A stretch of DNA of 63,523 nt, taken from positions 1-63,523 of the forward strand of contig CADALE010000025.1 in NCBI GenBank assembly GCA_902788705.1. Direction: 5' to 3'. A program made the position numbers and the translations under genes. Below are positions 17,853-26,125 of the stretch, in pieces. Position 1 is the stretch's first letter. Each line of letters opens with the position of its first letter. The notes under the pieces were generated by a model. It searched no databases and was not told the origin of the DNA. It saw only the letters and a program-made list of their open reading frames with translations. The DNA comes from an uncultured Coriobacteriaceae bacterium. GTDB taxonomy: Bacteria; Actinomycetota; Coriobacteriia; Coriobacteriales; Atopobiaceae.

Positions 17853-18434
17853 ATGCCCAAAGCAGCCACGCCTCAGCCCGTGCGAATCGTGTGCGGCCTG
17901 GGGAATCCTGGCAGCGAGTATGCGTGCACACGTCACAACGCCGGCTTTGCCGCGGTGGACGCGCTTGCGGCTCGCCTTGGGGTGCGCTACTGGAAGGAGC
18001 AGCTGGGCTGCCTTGTGGCAACCGTCTCGGTGCGCACGCCCGAGGGCCCGCGCGAGGTGCTGCTGGTCAAGCCGCAGAGCTACATGAACACCTCGGGCGG
18101 CCCGCTTTCCAAGCTGATGCGCCAGGCCAAGGTGACCCCTGCCGAGCTGCTGGTGGTGCATGACGAGGTGGACCTTCCTGCAGGCGAGGTGCGTGCCAAG
18201 TGGAGCGGAGGGCTTAACGCCCACAACGGCCTGCGGTCCATTGCCGACAAGCTGGGCACGCGCGACTTCCAGCGCGTGCGGATGGGCATTGGCCGCCCGC
18301 CTGGAAAGATGAGCGTGGCCGACTGGGCGCTCAAGCAGATGAAGGGCGCGGCTGCCGATGAGTTTGAGGTGACGGCCCAGGTGGCTGCCGACCTCGTGGA
18401 GTCGTGCTTGGACAAGGGCGTGCCCCTGGCGTAG
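17853..18434 (+). CDS. pth: Peptidyl-tRNA hydrolase
   Basis: Cleaves the ester bond of peptidyl-tRNAs that drop off ribosomes. The 193-residue product has the family motifs GLGNPGSEYACTRHNAGF (catalytic His28), KPQSYMNTSGGPL and VVHDEVDLPAGEVRAKWSGGLNAHNGLRSI. All catalytic positions seem intact. ATG 17853 follows GAAAGGA; an upstream in-frame extension to 17733 is not conserved. A 233-nt gap with a promoter follows. Confidence 0.95.
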   Translation: MPKAATPQPVRIVCGLGNPGSEYACTRHNAGFAAVDALAARLGVRYWKEQLGCLVATVSVRTPEGPREVLLVKPQSYMNTSGGPLSKLMRQAKVTPAELLVVHDEVDLPAGEVRAKWSGGLNAHNGLRSIADKLGTRDFQRVRMGIGRPPGKMSVADWALKQMKGAAADEFEVTAQVAADLVESCLDKGVPLA

Positions 18435-18601
18435 CGCCTCGTTGCCGGGCGTGGGGCTGTTGCAGCGCCGTGGTGCCCGTCCCGAGGACAAAGAATCGCT
18501 TGAACCGACGATGCTTTGCGCTCCGTGCCCGTCCCGCGCCCCACGCGCCGCAAACCCGCTGCGCCCATGGTTACCAACGGGTGATAACCAGCCCAATCCT
18601 T

Positions 18602-18631
18602 TTGCATGTTGGCGCATCGTGCGTCTATAGT
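18602..18631 (+). promoter_or_regulatory. Promoter of the NuoE/NuoF/GltD-like operon
   Basis: TTGCAT (18602-18607) and TATAGT (18626-18631) are 18 nt apart, 37 nt before the first start codon of the operon. Good match to a housekeeping sigma promoter. Confidence 0.6.
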
Positions 18632-18640
18632 GTCCACTAT
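18627..18640. promoter_or_regulatory. Palindromic operator overlapping the -10 element
   Basis: ATAGTG-TC-CACTAT is a perfect 6+6 inverted repeat that overlaps the -10 box and the expected transcription start. This position is typical of a repressor site. The regulator is not identified and no family was recognised from the motif. Confidence 0.5.
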
Positions 18641-18667
18641 GTATACGCAACTACCAAGGAGAGGGGA

Positions 18668-19171
18668 ATGCGTATGTCCAACCAGGCGCCAAGCGACCTG
18701 TCGCTCATCGAACCGACGCTCGATGCCTACGCCGACGTTCCGGGCAGCCTCATCGCCATCCTGCAGGCGACGCAGGACGCCTATGGGTACCTGCCTATGG
18801 ACGCGATGGAGCACATCGCGGAGCGCACCGGCACGCCCATCGCCACCATCGTGGGCGTGGCCACGTTCTACGCGCAGTTCAGGCTCGAGCCCGTCGGCAA
18901 GTACCTCATCATGCTGTGCCAGGGCACTGCCTGCCACGTCAACGGCTCCGAGCTCATCTCGGCCGCCATCACCGACGAGCTGGGCATCGACGACGGCCAG
19001 ACCACCGACGACGGCCTGTTCTCGCTCAAGCACGTGGCGTGTCTGGGCTGCTGCTCGCTGTCGCCCGTGATGATGATCAACGGGCAGACCTACAGCAGCC
19101 TCACGCCCGACAAGGCCAAGAAGGTCCTGCGCCAGCTGGCCGCCGAGGCCGCGGAGGGAGGTGCCGCATGA
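18668..19171 (+). CDS. NuoE-like [2Fe-2S] subunit
   Basis: Thioredoxin-fold iron-sulfur subunit related to complex I NuoE and HydC. The 167-residue protein shows the N-terminal helical part (LIAILQATQDAYGYLP), the signature GVATFYAQF and four cysteines in CQGTACH and CLGCC that bind a [2Fe-2S] cluster. Probably passes electrons between NAD(P)H-linked flavin and other clusters. ATG 18668 follows AGGAG; a second ATG at 18674 has poorer spacing. Its TGA overlaps the ATG of the NuoF-like gene. A paralogue at 23189 belongs to the hydrogenase operon. Confidence 0.88.
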   Translation: MRMSNQAPSDLSLIEPTLDAYADVPGSLIAILQATQDAYGYLPMDAMEHIAERTGTPIATIVGVATFYAQFRLEPVGKYLIMLCQGTACHVNGSELISAAITDELGIDDGQTTDDGLFSLKHVACLGCCSLSPVMMINGQTYSSLTPDKAKKVLRQLAAEAAEGGAA

Positions 19172-20937
19172 GGCTTGTGGTAGGAGAGGGCAGCTGCGGG
19201 CTTGCCGCAGGCGCCGGTGCCGTGTACCAGCAGCTGGAGGAGCTGCTGGCCCAGGGCAACGAGGCGGGCGTCGAGCTGGGCATCACGGGCTGCAACGGGA
19301 TGTGCTTCCTTGAGCCCATCGTCGACCTCTATGACGACGAGGGCGCGCTCCATCGCCTGGTGAAGGTGCAGGCCAAGGACGCGAAGGCCATCTACGAGGC
19401 GGCCACCACGGGCAACCTGTCGCTGGTGGACAAGCTGCGCATCTCGGCCTCCGACGCCGAGTTCCTGGACCGTCAGACCCGCATCGCCCTGCGCGACTGT
19501 GGCGTCATCGACCCCGAGAGCCTTGATGACTACCTGGCGCACGGTGGCTACCAGGCCATCGGCAAGATCCTGTCGCAGGGCATGAGCCAGGAGGACGTCA
19601 TTCACGAAATTGACGTCGCGGGCCTGCGTGGCCGTGGTGGAGCGGGCTTCCCGACCGCCTTCAAGTGGCGTGCCGCGCGCGACGCCAAGGCCGACGAGAC
19701 CGGCCAGAAGTACCTCATCTGCAACGCCGACGAGGGCGACCCCGGCGCGTTCATGGACCGCGCCGTCATCGAGGGCGACCCGCACTCCCTCATCGAGGGC
19801 ATGCTGGTGGGCGGCTACGCCATCGGCGCCACCGAGGGCATCGTGTACGTGCGTGCCGAGTACCCGCTGGCCATCGTGCGCCTGCGCAAGGCCATCGCCG
19901 ACGCCACCGAGCGCGGCTACCTGGGCCAGAACATCCTGGGAAGCGACTTCAGCTTCACGCTGCGCATCAAGGCCGGCGCCGGCGCCTTCGTGTGCGGCGA
20001 GGAGACGGCGCTCATCGAGTCGCTCGAGGGCAAGCGCGGCATGCCGCGCCTGAAGCCGCCGTTCCCCGCGCAGGCGGGCTATTGGCTCAAGCCCTCCAAC
20101 ATCAACAACGTCGAGACCTACGCCAACGTGGCGTGGATCATCAACAACGGCGGCGCCGCGTACGCCGCCATGGGCACCGAGGGCTCGAAGGGCACCAAGG
20201 TGTTCGCGCTCTCCGGCAAGATCGCGCGCGGCGGCCTGGTCGAGATTCCCATGGGCACCACGCTTCGCGAGGTCATCTTCGACATCGGCGGCGGCATCCG
20301 CGGCGGCAAGCAGTTCAAGGCCGTGCAGCTGGGTGGCCCCTCGGGCGGCTGCGTGCCGGCCGAGAAGCTTGACACCGTGATCGACTACAACGAGCTGGCG
20401 GCCACGGGCGCCATCATGGGCTCGGGCGGCATGGTGGTCATGGACGAGGACACCTGCATGGTGGGCATGGCCCGCTTCTTCCTTGACTTCACGGCCAAGG
20501 AGAGCTGCGGCAAGTGCGTGCACTGCCGTCTGGGCACCAAGCGCATGCTCGAGATCCTTGACCGCATCGTGAACGGCCAGGGCGAGGAGGGCGACATCGA
20601 GAAGCTCGAGGAGCTGTGCTACGCCATCAAGGACGGCGCGCTGTGCGGCCTTGGCCAGACGGCCCCCAACCCGGTGCTTACCACCATCCGCTACTTCCGC
20701 GACGAGCTGGAGGCGCACATCAACGAGCACCGCTGCCCCGCAGGCGAGTGCCGCGAGCTGATCACCTACTTCATCGACAAGGACGCGTGCGTGGGCTGCA
20801 CCTCCTGCGCACGCCAGTGCCCGGCAGGCGCCATCACGGGCGAGCGCAAGAGCCCGCACGAGATTGACCCGGCACTGTGCATCAAGTGCGGAAACTGCAA
20901 GACGGCCTGCCGCTTCGGCGCGGTCCGGGTACGGTAG
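19168..20937 (+). CDS. NuoF-like NAD(P)H-binding flavin/iron-sulfur subunit
   Basis: 589-residue diaphorase subunit of the NuoF/HydB type. In order: an N-terminal thioredoxin-like [2Fe-2S] region (about 1-90, CNGMC), the FMN/NAD-binding SLBB-type core (GLRGRGGAGFPTAFKW near 155; CNADEGDPGAFMDR; GAGAFVCGEETALIES), the [4Fe-4S] motif SCGKCVHCRLGTKRM, and a C-terminal pair of [4Fe-4S] motifs (CVGCTSCARQCP and CIKCGNCKTACRF). It should oxidise or reduce NAD(P)(H) and exchange electrons with ferredoxin. Start ATG 19168 overlaps the previous stop. Similar to HydB at 27843. Confidence 0.9.
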   Translation: MRLVVGEGSCGLAAGAGAVYQQLEELLAQGNEAGVELGITGCNGMCFLEPIVDLYDDEGALHRLVKVQAKDAKAIYEAATTGNLSLVDKLRISASDAEFLDRQTRIALRDCGVIDPESLDDYLAHGGYQAIGKILSQGMSQEDVIHEIDVAGLRGRGGAGFPTAFKWRAARDAKADETGQKYLICNADEGDPGAFMDRAVIEGDPHSLIEGMLVGGYAIGATEGIVYVRAEYPLAIVRLRKAIADATERGYLGQNILGSDFSFTLRIKAGAGAFVCGEETALIESLEGKRGMPRLKPPFPAQAGYWLKPSNINNVETYANVAWIINNGGAAYAAMGTEGSKGTKVFALSGKIARGGLVEIPMGTTLREVIFDIGGGIRGGKQFKAVQLGGPSGGCVPAEKLDTVIDYNELAATGAIMGSGGMVVMDEDTCMVGMARFFLDFTAKESCGKCVHCRLGTKRMLEILDRIVNGQGEEGDIEKLEELCYAIKDGALCGLGQTAPNPVLTTIRYFRDELEAHINEHRCPAGECRELITYFIDKDACVGCTSCARQCPAGAITGERKSPHEIDPALCIKCGNCKTACRFGAVRVR

Positions 20938-20952
20938 GGAAGGGGGAGAACC

Positions 20953-23010
20953 ATGTCCATCAAATACACCATCGACGGCGTGGAGGTCGTGGCGGAGCCC
21001 TCCGACACCATCCTCACGTCCGCGACGAGGGCCGGGATCGAGATTCCCACCCTGTGCTTTGACGCCCGCACGGCCATCTATGGTGCCTGCGGCGTGTGCC
21101 TCGTAGAGGTTGAGGGCGTGCCCAAGCTGCTGCGCGCCTGCTCCGCGCGCCCGCAGGAGGGCTATGTGGTGCACCTGCACACCCCACGCGTCGACCGTGC
21201 CCGCAAGACGGCCTTCGAGCTGCTGCTTTCCGACCACACCGGCGACTGCCGTGGGCCCTGCAAGCTTAACTGCCCGGCCATGACCGACTGCCAGAAGTAC
21301 GTGAACGAGATTCGCGAGGGCCGCTACAAGGACGCCGTGTCCACGGTGTACGAGGCCTTCCCGCTGCCCGCCTCCATCGGTCGCGTGTGCCCGCATCCCT
21401 GCGAGGACGCCTGCCGCCGCAAGATGGTGGAGGAGCCCATCTCCATTGCGTTCCTGAAGGCCTTCGCGGCCGACAAGATCGAGGCGGACGGCAACCCCTA
21501 CGTGGTGCAGTGCGAGCCTGACACCGGCAAGCGCGTGGCCATCATCGGCGGCGGCCCGGCAGGCCTCACCGCGGCGTACTTCCTGCGCCGCTTTGGCCAT
21601 GCGGTCACCATCTTTGACCAGCAGCCCAAGATGGGCGGCATGCTGCGCTACGGCATCCCCGAGTACCGCCTGCCCAAGGCCGTGCTCGACCGCGAGGTCA
21701 AGATCATCGCCGACGCGGGCGTGCAGATGGTCAACGGCGTGAAGCTGGGTCGCGACATCCAGTTTGACGCCCTGCGCGACGAGTACGACGCCGTGCTGCT
21801 AGCGCTGGGTGCCTGGAAGTCCATGCCCATGCGCGTGCCCGGCGAGGACCTTGAGGGCGTGCATGGCGGCATCGACTTCCTGGAGCGCCTGGGCCTGGGC
21901 GAGCGCCCGTCCATCGGCAAGCGCGTGGCCGTGTGCGGCGGCGGCAACACCGCCATGGACTGCTGCCGCACCGCCGTGCGCCTGGGTGCCGAGGAGGTCT
22001 ATGTGGTGTACCGACGCACGCGTGCCGAGATGCCCGCCGCCGACATCGAGATCGAGGAGGCCGAGGAGGAGGGCGTCACCTTCAAGTTCCTCACCAACCC
22101 GATTGAGTTCTACGGCGAGGGTGGCCACGTGACAGGCATGAAGCTGCAGGTCATGGAGCTGGGCGAGCCCGACGCCTCCGGACGCCGCCGCCCGGTGCCC
22201 GTGGAGGGCGTCACCGAGGACATCGCCATCGACGACGTGCTGATGGCCATCGGCCAAGGCGCCGACTGCGCGGATGCCGTGGACGCCAACCTGCTCACGC
22301 AGCGCGGCACCATCGCTTGCGACGAGCTCACCTTCCGTACCTCCATCGACAACGTGTTTGCCGCGGGCGACGTTACCAACCGTGGCGCCGGCATCGCCAT
22401 CCAGGCCATCGCCGAGGCCCAGAAGGCGGCCCTGTGCATCAACAACTACCTGGAGGGCGACGAGGTTCGCGCGCACATCCCGTACTTCGTGACGCAGGAG
22501 AAGACCCCCGAGGACTTCGAGGACCGTCCCAAGCAGAGCCGCGAGAAGATGCCGGGCCTCACGCCTGAGGAGCGCCGCGACAACTTTGAGCCCATCTACT
22601 TTGGCTTCACCGAGGAGCAGGCCCTGCGCGAGGCGTCGAGGTGCCTTGAGTGCGGCTGCCACGACTACTACGACTGCCGCCTGATTCGCTTCGCCAACCG
22701 CTTCGACGTGCATCCCGAGCGCTTTGCCGGCGAGAAGCACGACCGCGACGACGTGCCCGTGGTGCGCGACATCATCGTGCACGACCCCGACAAGTGCGTG
22801 CTGTGCGGCCTGTGCTACCGCATCTGCGACCAAGAGGTGGGCAAGACCTACCTGGGCCTGTACAACCGCGGCTTCTCAACCGTGGTCAACCCGATGGTGC
22901 CCGACGAGGCACGCAGCTTCTGCGCAAGCTGCCTGAAGTGCGTCGAGGCCTGCCCCACCGGCGCCATGAAGAGCATCCCCGCCACCTCCCGCGTGACCTG
23001 CATCGTGTAG
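20953..23010 (+). CDS. Fused [2Fe-2S] ferredoxin / GltD-like FAD oxidoreductase / 2x[4Fe-4S] protein
   Basis: 685 residues with three modules. Residues 1-80 are a 2Fe-2S domain (C35, C46, C49, C63). About 85-490 are a GltD/NfnB-type oxidoreductase: N-terminal Cys-rich motif, FAD site IIGGGPAGLTAAYFLRRFG, second nucleotide site CGGGNTAMDCC, and GDVTNRGAGIAIQAIAE. The C-terminus holds two [4Fe-4S] motifs (CVLCGLCYRIC, CASCLKCVEACP). Likely an NAD(P)H:ferredoxin-type electron-transfer subunit, perhaps transhydrogenating or bifurcating with the two upstream subunits. No hydrogenase or molybdopterin domain is present in it or adjacent in this operon, so the final substrate is unknown. ATG follows AGGGAAGGGGG. 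Confidence 0.87.
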   Translation: MSIKYTIDGVEVVAEPSDTILTSATRAGIEIPTLCFDARTAIYGACGVCLVEVEGVPKLLRACSARPQEGYVVHLHTPRVDRARKTAFELLLSDHTGDCRGPCKLNCPAMTDCQKYVNEIREGRYKDAVSTVYEAFPLPASIGRVCPHPCEDACRRKMVEEPISIAFLKAFAADKIEADGNPYVVQCEPDTGKRVAIIGGGPAGLTAAYFLRRFGHAVTIFDQQPKMGGMLRYGIPEYRLPKAVLDREVKIIADAGVQMVNGVKLGRDIQFDALRDEYDAVLLALGAWKSMPMRVPGEDLEGVHGGIDFLERLGLGERPSIGKRVAVCGGGNTAMDCCRTAVRLGAEEVYVVYRRTRAEMPAADIEIEEAEEEGVTFKFLTNPIEFYGEGGHVTGMKLQVMELGEPDASGRRRPVPVEGVTEDIAIDDVLMAIGQGADCADAVDANLLTQRGTIACDELTFRTSIDNVFAAGDVTNRGAGIAIQAIAEAQKAALCINNYLEGDEVRAHIPYFVTQEKTPEDFEDRPKQSREKMPGLTPEERRDNFEPIYFGFTEEQALREASRCLECGCHDYYDCRLIRFANRFDVHPERFAGEKHDRDDVPVVRDIIVHDPDKCVLCGLCYRICDQEVGKTYLGLYNRGFSTVVNPMVPDEARSFCASCLKCVEACPTGAMKSIPATSRVTCIV

Positions 23011-23065
23011 CAAGCAGCGGATAGGGAGGCCGGGTGCCGCCCGACCTTAGGAGCGCGTCTCATTT

Positions 23066-23100
23066 GCCCGCCGACAGTCCTCCAGGCTGTCGGCGGGCTT
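23066..23100 (+). terminator. Terminator between the two redox operons
   Basis: A perfect 12-bp stem (23066-23077 with 23087-23098) with a 9-nt loop is followed by TT only. It separates the GltD-like operon from the hydrogenase operon. Confidence 0.75.
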
Positions 23101-23188
23101 CTGCATAGAGACGAGCGCATGGCCAATCTGTTATCATTCATTGAATGGGGGTTTTATATGAGTTGTTGAAGAAGGGGGATTCGATTCC

Positions 23189-23683
23189 ATGCAAAAGAAA
23201 ATCAGCAACCTACCGTTCAAGGGTACGAAGGAACAGGAGGAGCAGCTCAAGGCTGTCATCGCCGAGAACTGCCATGACAAGAGCAACGTCATGGTGGTCA
23301 TGCAGAAGGCCCAGGACATCTACGGCTATCTGCCCATCGAGGTCCAGGAGATGATCGCCGACGGCATGGGCGTGCCGCTGGAGAAGGTGTATGGTGTTGC
23401 CACGTTCTACGCCCAGTTCGCGCTCTCGCCCAAGGGCCAGTACAACATCTCCGTGTGCCTGGGCACGGCCTGCTACGTCAAGGGCTCGGGCGACGTCCTG
23501 GAGCGCCTCAAGGAGAGGCTCGGCATCGACGTGGGCGAGTGCAGCTCCGACGAGAAGTTCTCGCTCGAGGCCTGCCGCTGCATCGGCGCCTGCGGCCTGG
23601 CGCCCGTCCTCACCGTCAACGACGAGGTCTATGGCCGTCTCGTTCCCGACGACGTGGACAAGATTCTTGCCAAGTACGCCTAG
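23189..23683 (+). CDS. hydC: HydC/NuoE-like [2Fe-2S] hydrogenase subunit
   Basis: 164-residue thioredoxin-fold subunit of the NAD-linked [FeFe]-hydrogenase. It has the signature GVATFYAQF and the cysteine pairs in CLGTACYVKG and CRCIGACGLAP for a [2Fe-2S] cluster. It opens the hydrogenase operon. The ATG follows AAGAAGGGGG at a slightly long distance. A 13-bp palindrome (CATTCA-T-TGAATG) lies about 40 nt upstream and might be regulatory. The gene symbol follows the HydABC convention. Confidence 0.88.
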   Translation: MQKKISNLPFKGTKEQEEQLKAVIAENCHDKSNVMVVMQKAQDIYGYLPIEVQEMIADGMGVPLEKVYGVATFYAQFALSPKGQYNISVCLGTACYVKGSGDVLERLKERLGIDVGECSSDEKFSLEACRCIGACGLAPVLTVNDEVYGRLVPDDVDKILAKYA

Positions 23684-23731
23684 TGGTCGTCGAAGCATAA
23701 CAACTCGTAACGCTTAAGAGGGACACACAAC

Positions 23732-24085
23732 ATGAAAATCTCTGAGATCAGGGACCTTCTGGGCGCAGAGGTTCTGTGCTGCGAGGAGTATCTCGACCAC
23801 GACGTCTACTCCGCATGTGGAAGCGACATGATGAGCGACGTGCTCATGTACGTGAAGGACCAGGCGGTGCTGCTCACGGGCCTCACAAACCCACAGGTCA
23901 TCAGGACGGCCGAGATGATGGACATGGTGTGCATCGTGTTCGTGCGCTCCAAGAGGCCTACCGAGGCCATGATTTCCATGGCGGAGGATGACGGCATCGT
24001 CGTCATGGCGTCCGACATGCGCATGTACAACGCCTGCGGCACGCTGTACGCCAACGGGCTCATTGGGACGGCCTCCCATGTCTGA
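23732..24085 (+). CDS. DRTGG-domain protein (first copy)
   Basis: 117-residue soluble protein of the DRTGG type, the small regulatory domain seen between CBS and DHH domains or beside phosphotransacetylases. Visible features: MKISEIRDLLGAEVLCCEEYL start, a hydrophobic AVLLTGLTNPQVIRTAEMMDMVCIVFVRSKRP core and Cys residues at C17, C18 and C29. Related genes accompany HydABC clusters in thermophilic Firmicutes. Ligand and partner are unknown. Overlaps the next gene by 8 nt. Confidence 0.7.
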   Translation: MKISEIRDLLGAEVLCCEEYLDHDVYSACGSDMMSDVLMYVKDQAVLLTGLTNPQVIRTAEMMDMVCIVFVRSKRPTEAMISMAEDDGIVVMASDMRMYNACGTLYANGLIGTASHV

Positions 24086-24500
24086 GCCCCTCATCTTCCA
24101 CTTTGACGTAGACGGCGAGAACTTCACCTCCGCCGGCCAGGCGTCCACGCAGGTCAAGAAGAACCTGCGCCAGCTTGGCCTGTCACCCGACATCATCCGC
24201 CGGGTGTCCATCGCCATGTACGAGGGCGAGATCAACATGGTGATCCACGCCAACGGCGGCACGGCCGACGTCATCGTGAACGAGCAGTACATCGAGATCA
24301 TCCTCGCAGACAAGGGCCCGGGCATCCCCAACGTCGAGCAGGCCATGCAGGAGGGCTTCTCCACCGCTACGGACAGCATCCGCTCGCTGGGCTTTGGTGC
24401 AGGCATGGGCCTTCCCAACATGAAGCGTTACACCGACTCGCTGGAGATCGACACCATGGTGGGCGTAGGCACCACCATCACCATGTACGTGTACCTCTAG
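24078..24500 (+). CDS. HATPase-domain protein, anti-sigma-factor-like (first copy)
   Basis: 140-residue GHKL-type ATP-binding domain standing alone, similar to RsbW/SpoIIAB-like kinases. The N-box is EGEINMVIHANGG, the G1-box is LADKGPGIPNVEQAMQ, and the G2-like stretch is LGFGAGMGLPNMKRY. It has no dimerisation or receiver domain, so it probably phosphorylates a partner or acts with the adjacent hydrogenase-like protein in signalling. The ATG overlaps the end of the DRTGG gene, implying coupling. Confidence 0.75.
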   Translation: MSEPLIFHFDVDGENFTSAGQASTQVKKNLRQLGLSPDIIRRVSIAMYEGEINMVIHANGGTADVIVNEQYIEIILADKGPGIPNVEQAMQEGFSTATDSIRSLGFGAGMGLPNMKRYTDSLEIDTMVGVGTTITMYVYL

Positions 24501-24524
24501 GCGCCGTTCCAGAAGCAGGGTCTG

Positions 24525-25775
24525 ATGGCAAGCAGCACATACGAGCACTCGGTGCGTCTTGACGTTGCCAAGTGCACCGGCTGTACAACTTGTTTGAGGA
24601 GATGCCCCACAGAGGCCATCCGCATCTGTGATGGGCACGCCCAGATTGACGACGCTCGCTGCATCGACTGCGGCGAGTGCATCCGCGTCTGCACCCATCA
24701 GGCAAAGAAGGCGGTCGTCGGAAGCCTCGAGGACATGGAGCGCTTCCGCTACAAGATCGCCCTGCCCGCCCCGTCCCTGTACGGCCAGTTCGACAACCTC
24801 GACGACGTGGACTTCGTGCTGGATGGCCTGCTGCGGATTGGCTTCGACGACGTGTTCGAGGTCTCGAAGGCAGCCGAGCTGGTTAGCGCCTACACCAGGC
24901 AGTACCTCAAGACGGAGGGCGTCAGGCTCCCCATCATCAGCTCTGCCTGCCCCGTGGTCGTGCGCCTCATCGCCCTGCGCTTCCCCTCGCTCAATGACAA
25001 CGTGATGCACATGCTCCCGCCCATGGAGGTGGCGGCCAAGCTGGCGCGCCAGCGGGCAAAGGAGCGGCATCCCGAGCTTGCCGACGACGAGATCGGCGTG
25101 TGCTTCATCTCGCCGTGTCCCGCCAAGGCCAGCTACGTCAAGAACGGCTTCGCGGGCTACGCGAGCGCCGTTGACGTGGTCATCTCCATAAGCGACGTGT
25201 ACTTCAGCCTCATCAGCAAGATGGCGCGTGGGGGCGAGGTGGAGATGATGACGGAGTCGGGCATGGTGGGCATCGGCTGGGCTACCTCGGGAGGGGAGGC
25301 CACGGCGCTCTTCAACGACGAGTACCTTGCCGCCGACGGCATCGAGAACGTCATCAACGTGCTGGAGCAGATCGAGAACGACAACATCCCGCCGGTCAAG
25401 TTCATCGAGCTTGACGCCTGCACGGCTGGCTGCGTGGGTGGCGTGCTTACGGTGCAGAACCCCTACGTCGCCAAGACCAGGCTCCAGTCGCTGCGTCGCT
25501 ACCTGCCCGTCTCGAAGAACTTCCTCTCTCCCGAGGAGCAGGAGTACATCCCGGCGCTGTACCTGTTCGACGAGCTGCCGGAGTACGAGCCGATGACGGT
25601 GCTGTCGCACAGCATGGCGGAGTCCATGCGCATGATGGCCGATATCCAAAAGCTGCGCGCGTCGCTTCCGGGCATCGACTGCGGAGCCTGCGGCGCCCCA
25701 AGCTGCCGCGCGCTTGCCGAGGACATCGTGAAGGGCAAGGCAAGCCTATCGGACTGCAAGATCCTTGAGAGGTGA
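24525..25775 (+). CDS. [FeFe]-hydrogenase-like sensor protein (HydS-type)
   Basis: 416-residue protein. Two [4Fe-4S] motifs lie at the N-terminus (CTGCTTCLRRCP near 17-28; CIDCGECIRVC near 46-56). A hydrogenase large-subunit-like domain follows with altered H-cluster motifs: SSACPVV for TSCCPxW, SPCPAKASY for MPCxxKxxE, and ELDACTAGCVGG for ExMxCxGGCxxG. A further Fe-S motif (DCGACGAPSCRALAEDIV) ends the protein. The Ala in place of the proton-relay Cys is a known feature of sensory hydrogenases with low activity. Position among HATPase and DRTGG genes supports an H2- or redox-sensing role rather than catalysis. Confidence 0.75.
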   Translation: MASSTYEHSVRLDVAKCTGCTTCLRRCPTEAIRICDGHAQIDDARCIDCGECIRVCTHQAKKAVVGSLEDMERFRYKIALPAPSLYGQFDNLDDVDFVLDGLLRIGFDDVFEVSKAAELVSAYTRQYLKTEGVRLPIISSACPVVVRLIALRFPSLNDNVMHMLPPMEVAAKLARQRAKERHPELADDEIGVCFISPCPAKASYVKNGFAGYASAVDVVISISDVYFSLISKMARGGEVEMMTESGMVGIGWATSGGEATALFNDEYLAADGIENVINVLEQIENDNIPPVKFIELDACTAGCVGGVLTVQNPYVAKTRLQSLRRYLPVSKNFLSPEEQEYIPALYLFDELPEYEPMTVLSHSMAESMRMMADIQKLRASLPGIDCGACGAPSCRALAEDIVKGKASLSDCKILER

Positions 25776-25784
25776 GGTGATCGG

Positions 25785-26111
25785 ATGCTGGTCAAGGAGC
25801 TACTCGCGCATGGCTTCGAGGCGCTGTCCCTGCCGGACGGCGAGCGCGAGATCGTAGGCGTCTACATCGGAGACCTCCTGAGCTGGGTCATGGGCCGTGC
25901 GCAGATGGACAACGCATGGATCACCATCATGACCAACGTGAACACCATCGCGGTGGCCAGCCTTGCCGACACCTCGTGCGTGATCCTGGCCGAGGGCGTC
26001 GAGATGGAGGACGATCTGGTGGAGACCGCCCGCACCAAGGAGGTAAACATACTGCGCAGCAGCCTGCCCATCTACGAGACCGCCGTACAGCTGAGCAAGC
26101 TGCTCCCCTGA
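25785..26111 (+). CDS. DRTGG-domain-like protein (second copy)
   Basis: 108-residue small protein with ITIMTNVNTIAVASLADTSCVILAEGVEMEDDLVETARTKEVNIL, which resembles the DRTGG/serine-kinase-like fold of the gene at 23732 but is divergent. It begins at an ATG after GAGGTGATC, nine bases after the stop of the hydrogenase-like gene, so it is probably co-translated. Role presumably regulatory; function unknown. Confidence 0.65.
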   Translation: MLVKELLAHGFEALSLPDGEREIVGVYIGDLLSWVMGRAQMDNAWITIMTNVNTIAVASLADTSCVILAEGVEMEDDLVETARTKEVNILRSSLPIYETAVQLSKLLP

Positions 26112-26125
26112 CGCGCCCCGTGGCC

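Noticed and set aside
19090..21600. 836-codon open frame on the - strand over the NuoF/GltD-like genes
   Set aside because: The opposite strand encodes conserved iron-sulfur proteins in continuous frames; this frame is a by-product of high GC codon use.
23136..23146. Palindrome CATTCATTGAATG as a hydrogenase operator
   Set aside because: Short AT-rich palindrome with no promoter in good alignment; noted only in the hydC entry.
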